Position numbers and translations under genes: made by a program. Positions 31,199 to 41,512 of a DNA stretch of 64,000 nucleotides are shown here, piece after piece. Numbering within the stretch: position 1 is the first letter of the stretch; each line of letters begins with the position of its first letter. This DNA comes from Myoxocephalus aenaeus (lineage: Eukaryota; Chordata; Actinopteri; Perciformes; Cottidae). The notes beneath the pieces are model-generated. The model searched no databases. It was not told where the DNA came from and was given only the letters and a program-made list of their open reading frames with translations. The stretch lies in the NCBI GenBank assembly GCA_038501785.1, contig JBAMJR010000083.1:692501-756500 (forward strand), written 5' to 3'.

Positions 31199-32822
31199 GA
31201 TGGGGTGTGTTCTGTCCCTGATGATGTGGTGTGTTGTGTCCCTGATGATGTGGTGTGTTCTGTCCCTGATGATGTGGTGTGTTGTGTCCCTGGTGATGTG
31301 GTGTGTTGTATCCCTGATGATGTGGTGTGTTGTGTCCCTGATGGTGTGGTGTGTTGTATCCCTGATGATGTGGTGTGTTGTGTCCCTGATGGTGTGGTGT
31401 GTTGTGTCCCTGATGGTGTGGTGTGTTGTGTCCCTGATGATGTGGTGTGTTCTGTCCCTGATGATGTGGTGTGTTGTGTCCCTGATGGTGTGTTGTGTCC
31501 CTGATGATGGGGTGTGTTGTGTCCCTGGTGATGTGGTGTGTTGTATCCCTGATGATGTGGTGTATTGTGTCCCTGATGGTGTGGTGTGTTGTGTCCCTGA
31601 TGGTGTGTTGTGTCCCTGATGATGGGGTGTGTTCTGTCCCTGATGATGTGGTGTGTTCTGTCCCTGATGATGTGGTGTGTTGTGTCCCTGGTGATGTGGT
31701 GTGTTGTATCCCTGATGATGTGGTGTATTGTGTCCCTGATGGTGTGGTGTGTTGTGTCCCTGATGGTGTGGTGTGTTGTGTTGCTGATGATGTGGTGTGT
31801 TGTGTCGCTGATGATGTGGTGTGTTGTGTCGCTGATGGTGTGGTGTGTTGTGTCCCTGATGATGTGGTGTGTTGTGTCCCTGATGATGTGGTGTGTTCTG
31901 TCCCTGATGATGTGGTGTGTTGTGTCCCTGTTGATGTGGTGTGTTCTGTCCCTGATGATGTGGTGTGTTCTGTCCCTGATGATGTGGTGTGTTCTGTCCC
32001 TGTTGATGTGGTGTGTTGTGTCCCTGATGATGTGGTGTGTTCTGTCCCTGTTGATGTGGTGTGTTCTGTCCCTGTTGATGTGGTGTGTTGTGTCCCTGAT
32101 GATGTGGTGTGTTGTGTCCCTGTTGATGTGGTGTGTTCTGTCCCTGATGATGTGGTGTGTTGTGTCCCTGATGATGTGGTGTGTTGTGTCCCTGTTGATG
32201 TGGTGTGTTCTGTCCCTGATGATGTGGTGTGTTCTGTCCCTGATGATGTGGTGTGTTCTGTCCCTGTTGATGTGGTGTGTTGTGTCCCTGATGATGTGGT
32301 GTGTTGTGTCCCTGTTGATGTGGTGTGTTCTGTCCCTGTTGATGTGGTGTGTTGTGTCCCTGATGATGTGGTGTGTCCCTGTTGATGTGGTGTGTTCTGT
32401 CCCTGATGATGTGGTGTGTTGTGTCCCTGTTGATGTGGTGTGTTGTGTCCCTGTTGATGTGGTGTGTTCTGTCCCTGTTGATGTGGTGTGTTGTGTCCCT
32501 GATGATGTGGTGTGTTGTGTCCCTGTTGATGTGGTGTGTTCTGTCCCTGTTGATGTGGTGTGTTGTGTCCCTGATGATGTGGTGTGTTGTGTCCCTGATG
32601 GTGTGGTGTGTTGTGTCCCTGATGATGTGGTGTGTTGTGTCACTGATGGTGTGGTGTGTTGTGTCCCTGTTGATGTGGTGTGTTGTGTCCCTGATGATGT
32701 GGTGTGTTCTGTCCCTGATGATGTGGTGTGTTGTGTCACTGATGGTGTGGTGTGTTGTGTCTCTGATGATGTGGTGTGTTGTGTCCCTGATGATGTGGTG
32801 TGTTGTGTCCCTGATGATGTGG
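31199..32822. repeat. 24-bp minisatellite inside the LINE ORF
   Basis: About 67 units with core GATGATGTGGTGTGTTGTGT. Variants alternate GATGATG, GTTGATG and GATGGTG, and TTGTG or TTCTG. In LINE sense the unit reads IIRDTTHH and appears to expand the segment just before HRLFSLLPSG. A period of eight codons leaves long open frames on both strands, none of which is a credible gene. Confidence 0.96.
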
Positions 32823-33020
32823 GCTGCTCTCCTGGTGACTCTGGTGGAGTAAATGTCTTGAAGAGAGGGGAAGGCTGCTCCTGAGATGAACTGAGCAGTT
32901 GTTATCACACGCTGGAGTGGCTTCCTGTCCTGCAGCTTCATACCACACTGTGATGGAGCTGTAAGGACGCTCTCCACCGTGCATCTGTAGAAGTTGCTGA
33001 GGATCTTGGCATGCCAAATG

Positions 33021-33934
33021 CAGTGGCGGTGCGTCAATAGAGGGCGCTAGGGCGCCGCCCCTCCTAAAGTTTTGCGATGAAAAAAAAAAAAGAAGAAGAA
33101 AAAAATATAATATATACTGTCAAAAAACATTATATATCAAATAATTTAAATAAGAAATATACCGTGTTGACGCGCTAAATGTGTGTGGGAGACCGTAAGC
33201 CCCTGTCAACAACCACTTAAGTTAAATATAATATATCGCCATTCATCATCACTGAGAAAAGCCCCTCCCCTCTCGGGGCGCCGGCCAAATGTGTGTCTAT
33301 GGAAAGCTAACAAACATTTCACCCTCGTGACGGCAAGGACAGCTTCTCATTGGCGGATGAAACGTGAATCTTCGGGCGCACGAATCTGCGCCCTAGCCAA
33401 TGACATCGTTTCTTATTGCAACGTGGTTGGACTATTCGTCCAATCAGAGACCTTTATCATTCCCTCACACCACATATAGCTCCCACGTAGCTACGCGAGC
33501 AACACAGCTAGCAGAGACTTTGATTATGTTAGTATGGCGACTGAAAACTCGGTGGTATCTCTACGCGAAACACCTTTCAATCCACGATCAGATGTTGACA
33601 AGAAGAGGCTGAAAGAGTTGGGACCCGAACGTCCGGATTTAAATATTCAGCAGCAAAGCAGTGAAGCTACACGCACCAAGCTACATGCTAACCGGAGCTG
33701 CTAGCTGGATGCTCAGTGTGCAGTGGCTCTGAGCAGCCGAGGAAGCGCCGGGCTGTGAAGGAAGATGAGCTTGAAGGATTGCTGCAGAAGTGAGTGTCAA
33801 AATCAGCAGATGCCTGTTAGAGTTTAATGTTTTATCTTTCCCACAGCAGAACACATGTTGGACATTGCTAGATTTGGGTGGATGTCATATCAGGCTATAA
33901 CTTTATCTAAAATACCAATTCAACCCCCAACAAG

Positions 33935-34012
<78 letters not shown>

Positions 34013-34533
34013 ATAGCTACAGCCATCAAGGTGGCTCCTGGCCTTTTGTCTATGTTGCTGAGCCATCAAGACACACAAAACATAGTTTTTTGTCTGTAGT
34101 ATGAAGCCTGTTTGTAGTAGATATTTCCCCACAACTTATCTTACTGTCTCTGTCTCTCTCTCTATATTTATCTGTAGGTTTGTGACACCATACTTGGACA
34201 CACCAGGGAACACTTTGCCTTCAAAGACCACCTCACCAGTGCCACCTTACTGCAGGGCCCCCAGTTTGAATGCTACGTCAATGTATTCCCTGAAGTTGCT
34301 CTGGCCACCACATTGAATGTTTCTTAAACCATTCTGCTCTGAACCTCTCATGCCCAAAGTTAGTTTGTTGATAGTTGTTATTGGACAGTGTTGAGCATTG
34401 TGTTTTCTTGAAATAAAGCTTTGTTTTTTAGAATATTCTACTCCAAACCTCTTTTCTTCTCATTGTGGAGTGCTATTTAAACCGCGCCGCCCAACTGCGC
34501 CCCCCCACAAAAAAATGTCACCAGCCGCCACTG
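33021..34533 (+). mobile_element. 1.5-kb internally deleted hAT with transposase remnants
   Basis: Perfect 9-bp terminal inverted repeats CAGTGGCGG and CCGCCACTG, and an exact 8-bp duplication GCCAAATG (33013-33020 and 34534-34541). A frame from 33534 (MATENSVVSLRETPF, then LKELGPERPDLNIQQQ) resembles the N-terminus of ZMYM1-like hAT transposases. 34200-34326 resembles the C-terminal end (FECYVNVFPEVALATTLNV, stop). The catalytic middle is absent. Contains (TG)n at 33938. Confidence 0.8.
33938..34010. repeat. (TG)n microsatellite
   Basis: Pure dinucleotide run inside the hAT element. Confidence 0.95.
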
Positions 34534-34865
34534 GCCAAATGTCCTCAGCCTTCTTAGGAAATACAGTCGCTGCTGGGCCTCTGATGTTCTGCAGTGTGTT
34601 GTGAGACCAGGTGAGGTCCTCACTGATGTGCATTCTGAGGAATTTAAAGGTTTTCTCCCTTCCCACCTCTGTGAAGTGGTGTGTGCCGCAGTCTATTTAC
34701 ATTGACCCAACGCCACCAAACCGCCCCGAGGGGAGAGGGAGAGCCCAGATGGAAGCTAAGCTAACCCAGCTAGGACCTGAGGCGACTCCATTACCCAGCA
34801 TGCTGCTGGCTGTCTGATACTCGGTCGCAGGAAAACCAGATGGATGAAATAGGACTTCAGGGACT

Positions 34866-35634
34866 CAGAGACCCCGTCCCCACAGAGACCCCGTCCCCAC
34901 ACAGACCCCGTCCCCACAGAGACCCCGTCCCCACAGACCCCGTCCCCACAGAGACCCCGTCCCCACAGAGACCCCGTCCCCACAGAGACCCCGTCCCCAC
35001 ACAGACCCCGTCCCCACACAGACCCCGTCCCCACACAGACCCCGTCCCCACAGAGACCCCGTCCCCACAGAGACCCCGTCCCCACAGAGACCCCGTCCCC
35101 ACACAGACCCCGTCCCCACACAGACCCCGTCCCCACAGAGACCCCGTCCCCACAGAGACCCCGTCCCCACAGAGACCCCGTCCCCACACAGACCCCGTCC
35201 CCACACAGACCCCGTCCCCACAGAGACCCCGTCCCCACAGAGACCCCGTCCCCACACAGACCCCGTCCCCACAGAGACCCCGTCCCCACAGAGACCCCGT
35301 CCCCACACAGACCCCGTCCCCACAGAGACCCCGTCCCCACACAGACCCCGTCCCCACAGAGACCCCGTCCCCACAGAGACCCCGTCCCCACACAGACCCC
35401 GTCCCCACACAGACCCCGTCCCCACAGAGACCCCGTCCCCACAGAGACCCCGTCCCCACAGAGACCCCGTCCTCACACAGACCCCGTCCCCACACAGACC
35501 CCGTCCCCACACAGACCCCGTCCCCACAGAGACCCGGTCCCCACAGAGACCCCGTCCTCACACAGACCCCGTCCCCACACAGACCCCGTCCCCACACAGA
35601 CCCCGTCCCCACAGAGACCCGGTCCTCATGTAGA
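34866..35634. repeat. 18-bp GC-rich minisatellite
   Basis: About 42 units of CAGAGACCCCGTCCCCA type, alternating CACAGAGACC and CACACAGACC, with rare GTCCTCA and CCCGGTCC variants. A period of six codons yields long artefactual frames on both strands. Confidence 0.96.
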
Positions 35635-35887
35635 ACTGTGTGTGTGAATGTCGGCCATATCATCCGCCTAGACATTCCTTATGATGCCAATAAGGAGCTG
35701 CACTACAGGATCGTACTGGATCCAGCTGCATCATGACGATGAACGATCCTTGAATTCCAAATTACAGACAAATAATTTACATGACACATTTCACCCCAAT
35801 GTGTACATGAATATAAAACGGCTGCTCCTCTGGTGGTTCATGAGCAGCGATGCAGCCTGGAGTAAACACACAGGACTCAGTTCATGT

Positions 35888-35893
35888 TTTATT
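35888..35893 (-). terminator. naif1: Candidate naif1 poly(A) signal AATAAA
   Basis: AATAAA on the minus strand about 425 bp after the stop codon, the first canonical hexamer downstream of it. Confidence 0.4.
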
Positions 35894-35939
35894 CTGAAGA
35901 CACAGAGCACCAACTGAAGGGAGGGTCTAGAAACCAGAC

Positions 35940-36020
35940 TCCTCCTCCTCCTCCTCCTCCTCCTCCTCCTCCTCCTCCTCCTCCTCCTCCTCCTCCTCCT
36001 CCTCCTCCTCCTCCTCCTCC
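35940..36020. repeat. (CTC/GAG)n trinucleotide repeat
   Basis: About 27 CTC units, strict purine/pyrimidine strand asymmetry. Confidence 0.95.
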
Positions 36021-36266
36021 TGGTGACTTGAAGAACTGAGATGTTCCTCACCTTGCATTACAATCCTTCTTTCATTATTAAATCCAATGTATTAAATAAC
36101 ATAAACTTGCTGATAATTACAGATGGTAAAAAGTAAAAAAATATTTTCAAGATAACTTTTTCACTGTTTTTCTGAATCATAAAACAAAAGTCAAGTTCTG
36201 CACTTTGCTCACCGCAAAGCAACGTCTGACTCTTCCTTGTTGTCTTCTGAAGTCCTCTATGTACAA

Positions 36267-36267
<1 letters not shown>

Positions 36268-36314
<47 letters not shown>
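36268..36314. repeat. (CA)n microsatellite next to the naif1 stop codon
   Basis: Dinucleotide run ending three bases before the stop codon of naif1. Confidence 0.95.
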
Positions 36315-36316
<2 letters not shown>

Positions 36317-36831
36317 CTATGTGTCCTCAGCCGGCTGAGGAGGAGCCTGAGGGGTCTTGGTTCTCTGCTCCTCTGGCCCCGCCCCCTCAGCGGTTGCCGT
36401 GGCGGCGCCCGCCGGCTGGCCGCCCGTCTGGAGGAACTTGCGCAGGTCTTTGAGCGCGGGCCGCAGCATCTGGACCAGCGCCAGCAGCGCGGCCTGCGTG
36501 CCCTCCAGCGCCTGCGCCTGCCTCTCCTGGGCGAAGGCCTGCGCCTCCTGCGAGCGCCGCATCATGTGCAGCAGCTCGTTCTGGCCCTCCAGGTGCTGGG
36601 CGATCTGCCGGATGTGCACGTTGGTGACCCTCTGCTCCTGCAGCAGGCGGGCCGAGTTCAGGGCGATGCGGCTCTTCAGCTCCTGAGGCTTGGCCTGACC
36701 CTGCGGCGGCGGCGAGGCCGAGGACGAGGCCAGCATCTCCGCCGGAGCCTCCGGCGCCGCCGCCGAGTCGCTCACCGTGGTGGTGCAGTACTCCACCACG
36801 CCGTCCTCCAGCGTGTGGTACGTCGTCTCCG
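36317..36831 (-). CDS. naif1: naif1 exon 3
   Basis: Acceptor CGCGCTCCAG; 515 nt. Starts ETTYHTLEDGVVEYC and ends PPQPAEDT-stop. Alanine/glutamine/leucine-rich helices match the NAIF1 C-terminus. Confidence 0.95.
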
Positions 36832-39064
36832 CTGGAGCGCGGGAGAAATACGGTTCTTACAAAACATTCCTTGGATGTCTTAATTTAATATCTATTGCAC
36901 TGTTGTTGTTGTTGTTGTTGTTGTTGAGTGTCTCGTTTAACAACAACACTGCAAGAGATATTAAATGAAGTATAACATAAAGAGCTCAGACCAACAGATG
37001 ACAGTAACGTGATACATTGTAGCTCACTGAGGAGCTCTGGACCAACACCGCTTCTCTTTAGTCATCACAACCAAACAACTGATTCTTCTGGAAAGGATCT
37101 TCTTGCTCTCACTGCTACAATGATCAGATCCCTTCATCATATTCATAACTCACTGCTACAATGATCAGATCCCTTCTCATATTCATAACTCACTGCTACA
37201 ATGATCAGATCCCTTCATCATATTCATAACTCACTGCTACAATGATCAGATCCCTTCATCATATTCATAACTCACTGCTACAATGATCAGATCCCTTCAT
37301 CATATTCATAACTCACTGTTACAATGATCAGATCCCTTCATCATATTCATAACTCACTGCTACAATGATCAGATCCCTTCATCATATTCATAACTCACTG
37401 TTACAATGATCAGATCCCTTCATCATATTCATAACTCACTGCTACAATGATCAGATCCCTTCATCATATTCATAACTCACTGCTACAATGATCAGATCCC
37501 TTCATCATATTCATAACTCACTGCTACAATGATCAGATCCCTTCATCATATTCATAACTCACTGTTACAATGATCAGATCCCTTCATCATATTCATAACT
37601 CACTGTTACAATGATCAGATCCCTTCATCATATTCATAACTCACTGTTACAATGATCAGATCCCTTCATCATATTCATAACTCACTGTTACAATGATCAG
37701 ATCCCTTCTCATATTCATAACATCATAACTCACCGCTCAGAGGCTTTGCTTCCTCACAGACAGCTCCTGATCCGGCCGGCAGCGCTGAAAGAAACCAGAG
37801 ATGAAGCACAGCAAACTACACAACAAGAACACACAACCAACACACAAAGAACACACAACAAGAACACAAAGAACACACAACCAACACACAAAGAACACAC
37901 AACCAACACACAAAGAACACACAACCAACACACAAAGAACACACAACAAGAACACACAAAGAACACACACTTTCATTGGTTCTCCTCATGAAAGTGCACT
38001 TTATACACTGATTGTGCAATACTGCTATCGTATGTTTGTGCCTTATTGTGTGCAATACTCTCTCTATATTTGATGCAATACTCTCTCTATATTTGATGCA
38101 ATACTCTCTCTATATTTGATGCAATACTCTTTCTATATTTGATGCAATACTCTTTCTATATTGTGTGCCTTGCTTTGTTAACCTTAGTTCATTGTAATTC
38201 TGTGGGAGAGGATCCAGTAAAACCAGCTCATCATTGTGCAACGACAATAAAAACATCTGGAATCTCCTGTGATCTCTGGGCATTTAAATAAAGACGGGAA
38301 GTGATCCAGCATGGTCTCCATCACATGGATCACTTCCCCTGGCTCTTTATTTAAATGACAGACTGGTGCCTCCTCCCTGTCAGAGACACTCCTCTTCCTC
38401 ATCACAGGTGAGGAGGACCTCTCCTGTCCCCATGGGGTCTCTACCCCCTGGGGTCTCTACCCCCTGGGGTCTCTACCCCCTGTCCCCATGGGGTCTCTAC
38501 CCCCTGTCCACCTCCCCTGGGGTCTCTACCCCCTGTCCCCATGGGGTCTCTACCCCCTGTCCCCATGGGGTCTCTACCCCCTGTCCACCTCCCCTGGGGT
38601 CTCTACCCCCTGTCCCCATGGGGTCACTACTCACCCTCCGCCCCCGGGCCCCCGGGCCCCTGCAGCCCGGCCTCGGCGTCCTCCTCCCCGGCCGGCAGGC
38701 TGATGATGGTGGCCTCGCCCAGCAGGTTGCAGATGCGCTGCTGCATGGCGGTGAGGATGACCGGGACTGGAGCGCAGTCGGCGGCCGTGCCCTCGATCGC
38801 AGCCCGCGCCTGCGCCACCTTGCGGCGCACCTCGGTCTTCATGTCGGACCACTTCTTCTTGACCTCGGGCAGCTCGCGCGGGCACGTGGTGACGGCGTTG
38901 ACCTTGCGCAGGATGTCCAGCCACGCGCTGTTCTTGGCCATGTGCGTGACGCCGGCGTTGAAGTGGTTGACCAGCGCGTGCTTCTGCTTCTCGATCTCCT
39001 CCACGATGATCTCCACCTCGCGCTCCGAGAAGTTCATCTTGCGCTTCTTCGCCAGCGACGCCAT
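36317..39064 (-). CDS. naif1: Nuclear apoptosis-inducing factor 1 (Harbinger-derived Myb-like protein)
   Basis: Nuclear DNA-binding protein domesticated from the Myb-like gene of Harbinger transposons. The vertebrate protein partners HARBI1, and overexpression promotes apoptosis (family knowledge). CDS exons on the minus strand are 39064-38635, 37784-37734 and 36831-36317: 996 nt, 331 aa plus stop, against about 327 in human. The Myb/SANT-like trihelix domain is at residues about 5-85 (AKKRKMNFSEREVEIIVEEI, LVNHFNAGV, ELPEVKKKWSDMKTEVRRKV). Next come MQQRICNLLGEATIISLP, an acidic Gly/Pro linker, ETTYHTLEDGVVEYC at the third exon start, and a C-terminal helical region with LKSRIALNSARLLQEQRVTN, IAQHLEGQNELLHMMRRSQE and AQERQAQALEGTQAAL. 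The start has a good context (GCCACGATGG). The gene is divergent from slc25a25. Both introns carry arrays beginning at or near the donors. Confidence 0.95.
37108..37732. repeat. 41-bp minisatellite carrying the naif1 exon 2 donor
   Basis: About 15 copies of a 41-bp unit in naif1 intron 2. In gene orientation each unit includes ACAGTGAGTTATG, and the array begins exactly at the real donor AGCG|GTGAGTTATG. The other part of the unit reads AAGGGATCTGATCATTGTA. Confidence 0.95.
37734..37784 (-). CDS. naif1: naif1 exon 2 (51 nt)
   Basis: Acceptor TCTGGTTTCTTTCAG and donor AGCG|GTGAGTTATG. Encodes ALPAGSGAVCEEAKPLS in the frame set by exon 1; 51 nt keeps phase. Intron arrays sit on both sides. Confidence 0.85.
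37803..37972. repeat. A/C-rich 19-21-bp tandem repeat
   Basis: Units of AACACACAAAGAACACACA type in naif1 intron 1, ending about 20 bp before the exon 2 acceptor tract. In sense orientation it is T/G-rich. Confidence 0.9.
37985..38265 (+). mobile_element. LINE 3'-end fragment
   Basis: TATACACTGATTGTGCAATA, TTCATTGTAATTCTGTG and ACGACAATAAAAACATCTGG match, in order, the 3'UTR of the LINE at 29415-34697 read in its sense. Contains five copies of a TGCAATACTCTCTCTATATT unit. Lies antisense in naif1 intron 1. Confidence 0.6.
38281..38357. other. Imperfect inverted repeat (about 30-bp arms)
   Basis: CATTTAAATAAAGA and GGGAAGTGATCC on the left are mirrored by GGATCACTTCCC and TCTTTATTTAAATG on the right, with a small CTGGC/C asymmetry and a 20-bp loop. 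Confidence 0.85.
38403..38625. repeat. Short GC-rich minisatellite near the naif1 exon 1 donor
   Basis: Blocks of GGGGTCTCTACCCCCTGTCC joined by CCCATG or ACCTCCCCT. In gene orientation it starts about 10 bp after the donor GTGAGTAG. Confidence 0.92.
38635..39064 (-). CDS. naif1: naif1 exon 1
   Basis: 143 codons plus one base, donor GGAG|GTGAGTAG. Encodes the whole Myb/SANT-like domain. Very GC-rich. Confidence 0.95.
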
Positions 39065-39330
39065 CGTGGCGCTAATTGCTCTTTTTGTTGGCGTAATTGT
39101 GCGTATTGTACGCAAAAAGAGTGGGTTTCCTGCTTGATGTGCGCAACGTAATGGCTTCCAGAATCCGCTTCTTCTTCCTCCTCACAACGCTTGCGTTAGC
39201 TGGGCGCGTAGCCCCGCCCACTCGCACCCGATTGGTTGAAGGTCTCGCGTTCACGTTCTCTCCTCTGCGCCTATTGGCTGAATCCAACGCCAATCCAAAC
39301 AGAGCCAAACTATTCATTATGTCTCACGTT
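39065..39330 (-). promoter_or_regulatory. naif1: naif1 promoter region
   Basis: CpG-containing DNA directly upstream. On the sense strand there are two CCAAT boxes (plus-strand ATTGG at 39231 and 39273) and a GC box (CCCCGCCC at 39212). No TATA element. The assignment is from motifs and position. Confidence 0.5.
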
Positions 39331-39473
39331 GTGTTACAGTTTATGTTGTTTTATTCTATTATTTCATTTCAACATTTCTGTAAGGAAATAAAAACATAAA
39401 CACTTTATTTAAAAGGGCAAATAAAAACCTACACACTTTATAAATAGACAGCAGTAAGGGACGGAAAACTGTT

Positions 39474-39474
<1 letters not shown>

Positions 39475-39557
<83 letters not shown>

Positions 39558-39581
39558 TGTGTGTGTGTGTGTGTGTGTGTA
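39475..39581. repeat. (GT)n microsatellite
   Basis: More than 50 GT units with one GCGC interruption. Confidence 0.95.
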
Positions 39582-40544
39582 ATTCATTAATGAACAATAA
39601 GGAGCAGACGTCTGGTTTGAAGTCACCTTTCTCTCACCATGATCCAAATAAATGAACAGATTACAAGTTTGAATGAAAATCTAAGTAGTTAAAAGTACTT
39701 TAACTACTTAGTTAAAAGCAATTTTAACTACAGCATTCATATTTTCACTCAGACTTACAGCAGCATGAAGTAGTTAAATTACCTGAAAGAAAGATGGAGT
39801 GATGTTCTCACTAAATTGCTAATAATTCAGCCACAATGGTTTCTGCTGAGACTGAAAGACATTAAATAATGAGAATGTTATGCAGCTTGAAAAGACATTA
39901 ATGACTCGTGTATTTGATTTCCTTATAACTTAAAAGAAGCAAAATGATATCAGGAAAAAGAAATATCAGGGTGTGAGAAATGTTTAGTAAACCTGTAGAA
40001 GTTTGGCTCAACATCCCTCAGACTTGTTGTGTAGCATTACACATCTAATGGACGAATAGTAAAATACACAAAAAACACAATCAAACAAGTAATGAAAATA
40101 AATAGATAAAAACAGATAAAAAGCAAAAAGGTAAGAATGTTCCTCTTTAAAAAATAAACCCATTGATGTACATACATACATGTGTCCATAATCAATATGA
40201 ATATTGTACGTTATTAATGCTAAATTGATTAATTGACTACTGCTTACTGAAAAATCGCAGTACTGTCTCTAAGCTTTCTTCATATTCACTACTTCCAGAT
40301 GTTGTGAGGTCTACGCGAGTCACGTGACGACCGAGCGTTTCGAACTTCCGTTGACGCGACTCTGTCTTTACACGGCTCTGCCTCACCTCACGCCTCAACC
40401 TAACTAGAGAACCAGCGACGAGAGCCAGACACAACTCCAGTGGTGTATCAAGCACTATTATTTTAGGATAACAGGGATTATTGAGAGAACATGAGCCCTG
40501 GGTTTATTTATTTTGGTTTGTTTGTTTGGGTTGGTTTGTTGAAG

Positions 40545-40545
<1 letters not shown>

Positions 40546-40627
<82 letters not shown>
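40546..40627. repeat. (TA)n microsatellite
   Basis: About 40 TA units. Confidence 0.95.
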
Positions 40628-40631
<4 letters not shown>

Positions 40632-40835
40632 TTGTTATATTTGTTATTTCATTTATTTTAATTTTAGTTTTGTTGTTGGATTGTTTTGTTGTTATTTGTC
40701 ATTTTATTTAATAGTGGTATTTGTTGATAGGGTAAGTGCTAGGCATCCTGATCCTCACTCCATACCAGTTGGTGGCGGTAACGCACCAAACAGTTGTTTG
40801 TCAACCGCCAATAAACCTTAAAGAAGAAGAGAACC

Positions 40836-41284
40836 AGCCAATCAGAGGCCGAGTAGGGCGGGCCGTAGCACGACTTCCTGTAGCCAGCGGCCACCGGCTA
40901 GTCGGAACCAAGCAGCGTTATGTTTGTCTTCTCAGGCGGCAAATCAACGCGTTACAAACACTCACACCGGCTTTAAAACGGCCTTTCTAACCGGAACCTC
41001 ACCTTCCGTGACCAGCGACACACGAGCTGTGAATAAACTGTAACGTCCGGTGCTGTGAAGCCCTCTTTGACCCGGTAAAGCGCTCCTGCTCACCGCGTCA
41101 CGTTTACCGGCATCTTCCACCTCGGTTAGCTTTGCGCTAGCTAGTTAGCTGAGCTGCTTTATCAAGTTACAATACACAGAGCAACCTTTTACGGCTCAAG
41201 TGAAGTCCGCAAATGTGTTTGTGGTGAAAAGTGTGGTTGTTCTGGTAGCTTCCAGTGGTAATGGGTCTGGGCTCGAGGTGTAGC
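40836..41284 (+). promoter_or_regulatory. slc25a25: slc25a25 promoter/5' region
   Basis: CpG-rich. A CCAAT box (GAACCAGCCAATCAG, 40838) is followed by a GC box (GGGCGGG, 40856). No TATA box seen. The transcription start is not determined. Confidence 0.5.
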
Positions 41285-41512
41285 GGGTTATAACTGTGGT
41301 TATAACGCTGTTTATAACGGGTTATAACGCTGTTTATAACGGGTTATAACGGTGTTTATAGCGGGTTATAACGCTGTTTATAACGTGTTATAACGGTGTT
41401 TATAACGTGTTATAACGCTGTTTATAACGGGTTATAGCGGTGTTTATAACTGTGGTTATAACGCTGTTTATAACGCTGTTTATAACGCTGTTTATAACGG
41501 GTTATAGCGCTC
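41285..41512. repeat. About 21-bp tandem repeat just upstream of slc25a25 start
   Basis: Alternating AACGCTGTTTATAACG and GGGTTATAAC blocks, about 11 copies, ending about 50 bp before the ATG. It probably lies in the 5'UTR or proximal promoter. Confidence 0.9.

Larger units (their letters stand above)
29415..34697 (-). mobile_element. 5'-truncated non-LTR LINE with two hAT insertions and an internal array
   Basis: Read on the minus strand from 34697: KTFKFLRMHISEDLTWSHNT (about 34655), interruption by a hAT, FYRCTVESVLTAPSQCG (about 32985), RKPLQRVITTAQFISGA, then the 24-bp array. After the array come HHRLFSLLPSGRCYRS and TNSFYPQAMRMVN (about 31190-31100), the usual C-terminus of L2/Jockey-group LINE reverse transcriptases. 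The 3'UTR runs to about 29415 with TTATGACAATAACAATATC and a TTGAATCT-type end, interrupted by another hAT. The clade is not fixed. A related 3' end is at 37985-38265. Confidence 0.7.
35635..36316 (-). other. naif1: naif1 3'UTR/downstream region
   Basis: Contains (CA)n at 36268-36314 immediately after the stop codon, a (CTC)n tract at 35940-36020 and the only clear sense-strand AATAAA (35893-35888, plus-strand TTTATT), which may be the poly(A) signal. Transcript end not proven. Confidence 0.45.
39331..40835. other. naif1-slc25a25 intergenic interval
   Basis: AT-rich, with a (GT)n at 39475-39581 and a (TA)n at 40546-40625. At 40768-40826 is a short fish-type repeat (TTGGTGGCGGTAACGCACC and CCGCCAATAAACCTTAAAGA). 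No coding frame recognised. Confidence 0.5.

Noticed and set aside
31042..33037. Very long minus-strand frames rich in His/Thr/Ile (more than 550 residues) and plus-strand Cys/Val-rich frames
   Set aside because: They are products of a 24-bp tandem repeat without stop codons. Only the LINE-like ends outside the array have protein homology.
34840..35736. Long Pro/Arg/Thr and Gly/Asp/Val frames on both strands
   Set aside because: Generated by the 18-bp minisatellite; no domain, no splice context.
36357..36883. Plus-strand frames opposite naif1 exon 3
   Set aside because: Shadows of the GC-rich naif1 coding exon.
40455..40475. TAGGATAACAGGGATTAT resembling a homing-endonuclease I-SceI site
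   Set aside because: It differs by an internal deletion and end changes from the known recognition sequence, and no intein or group I intron is nearby; chance similarity.
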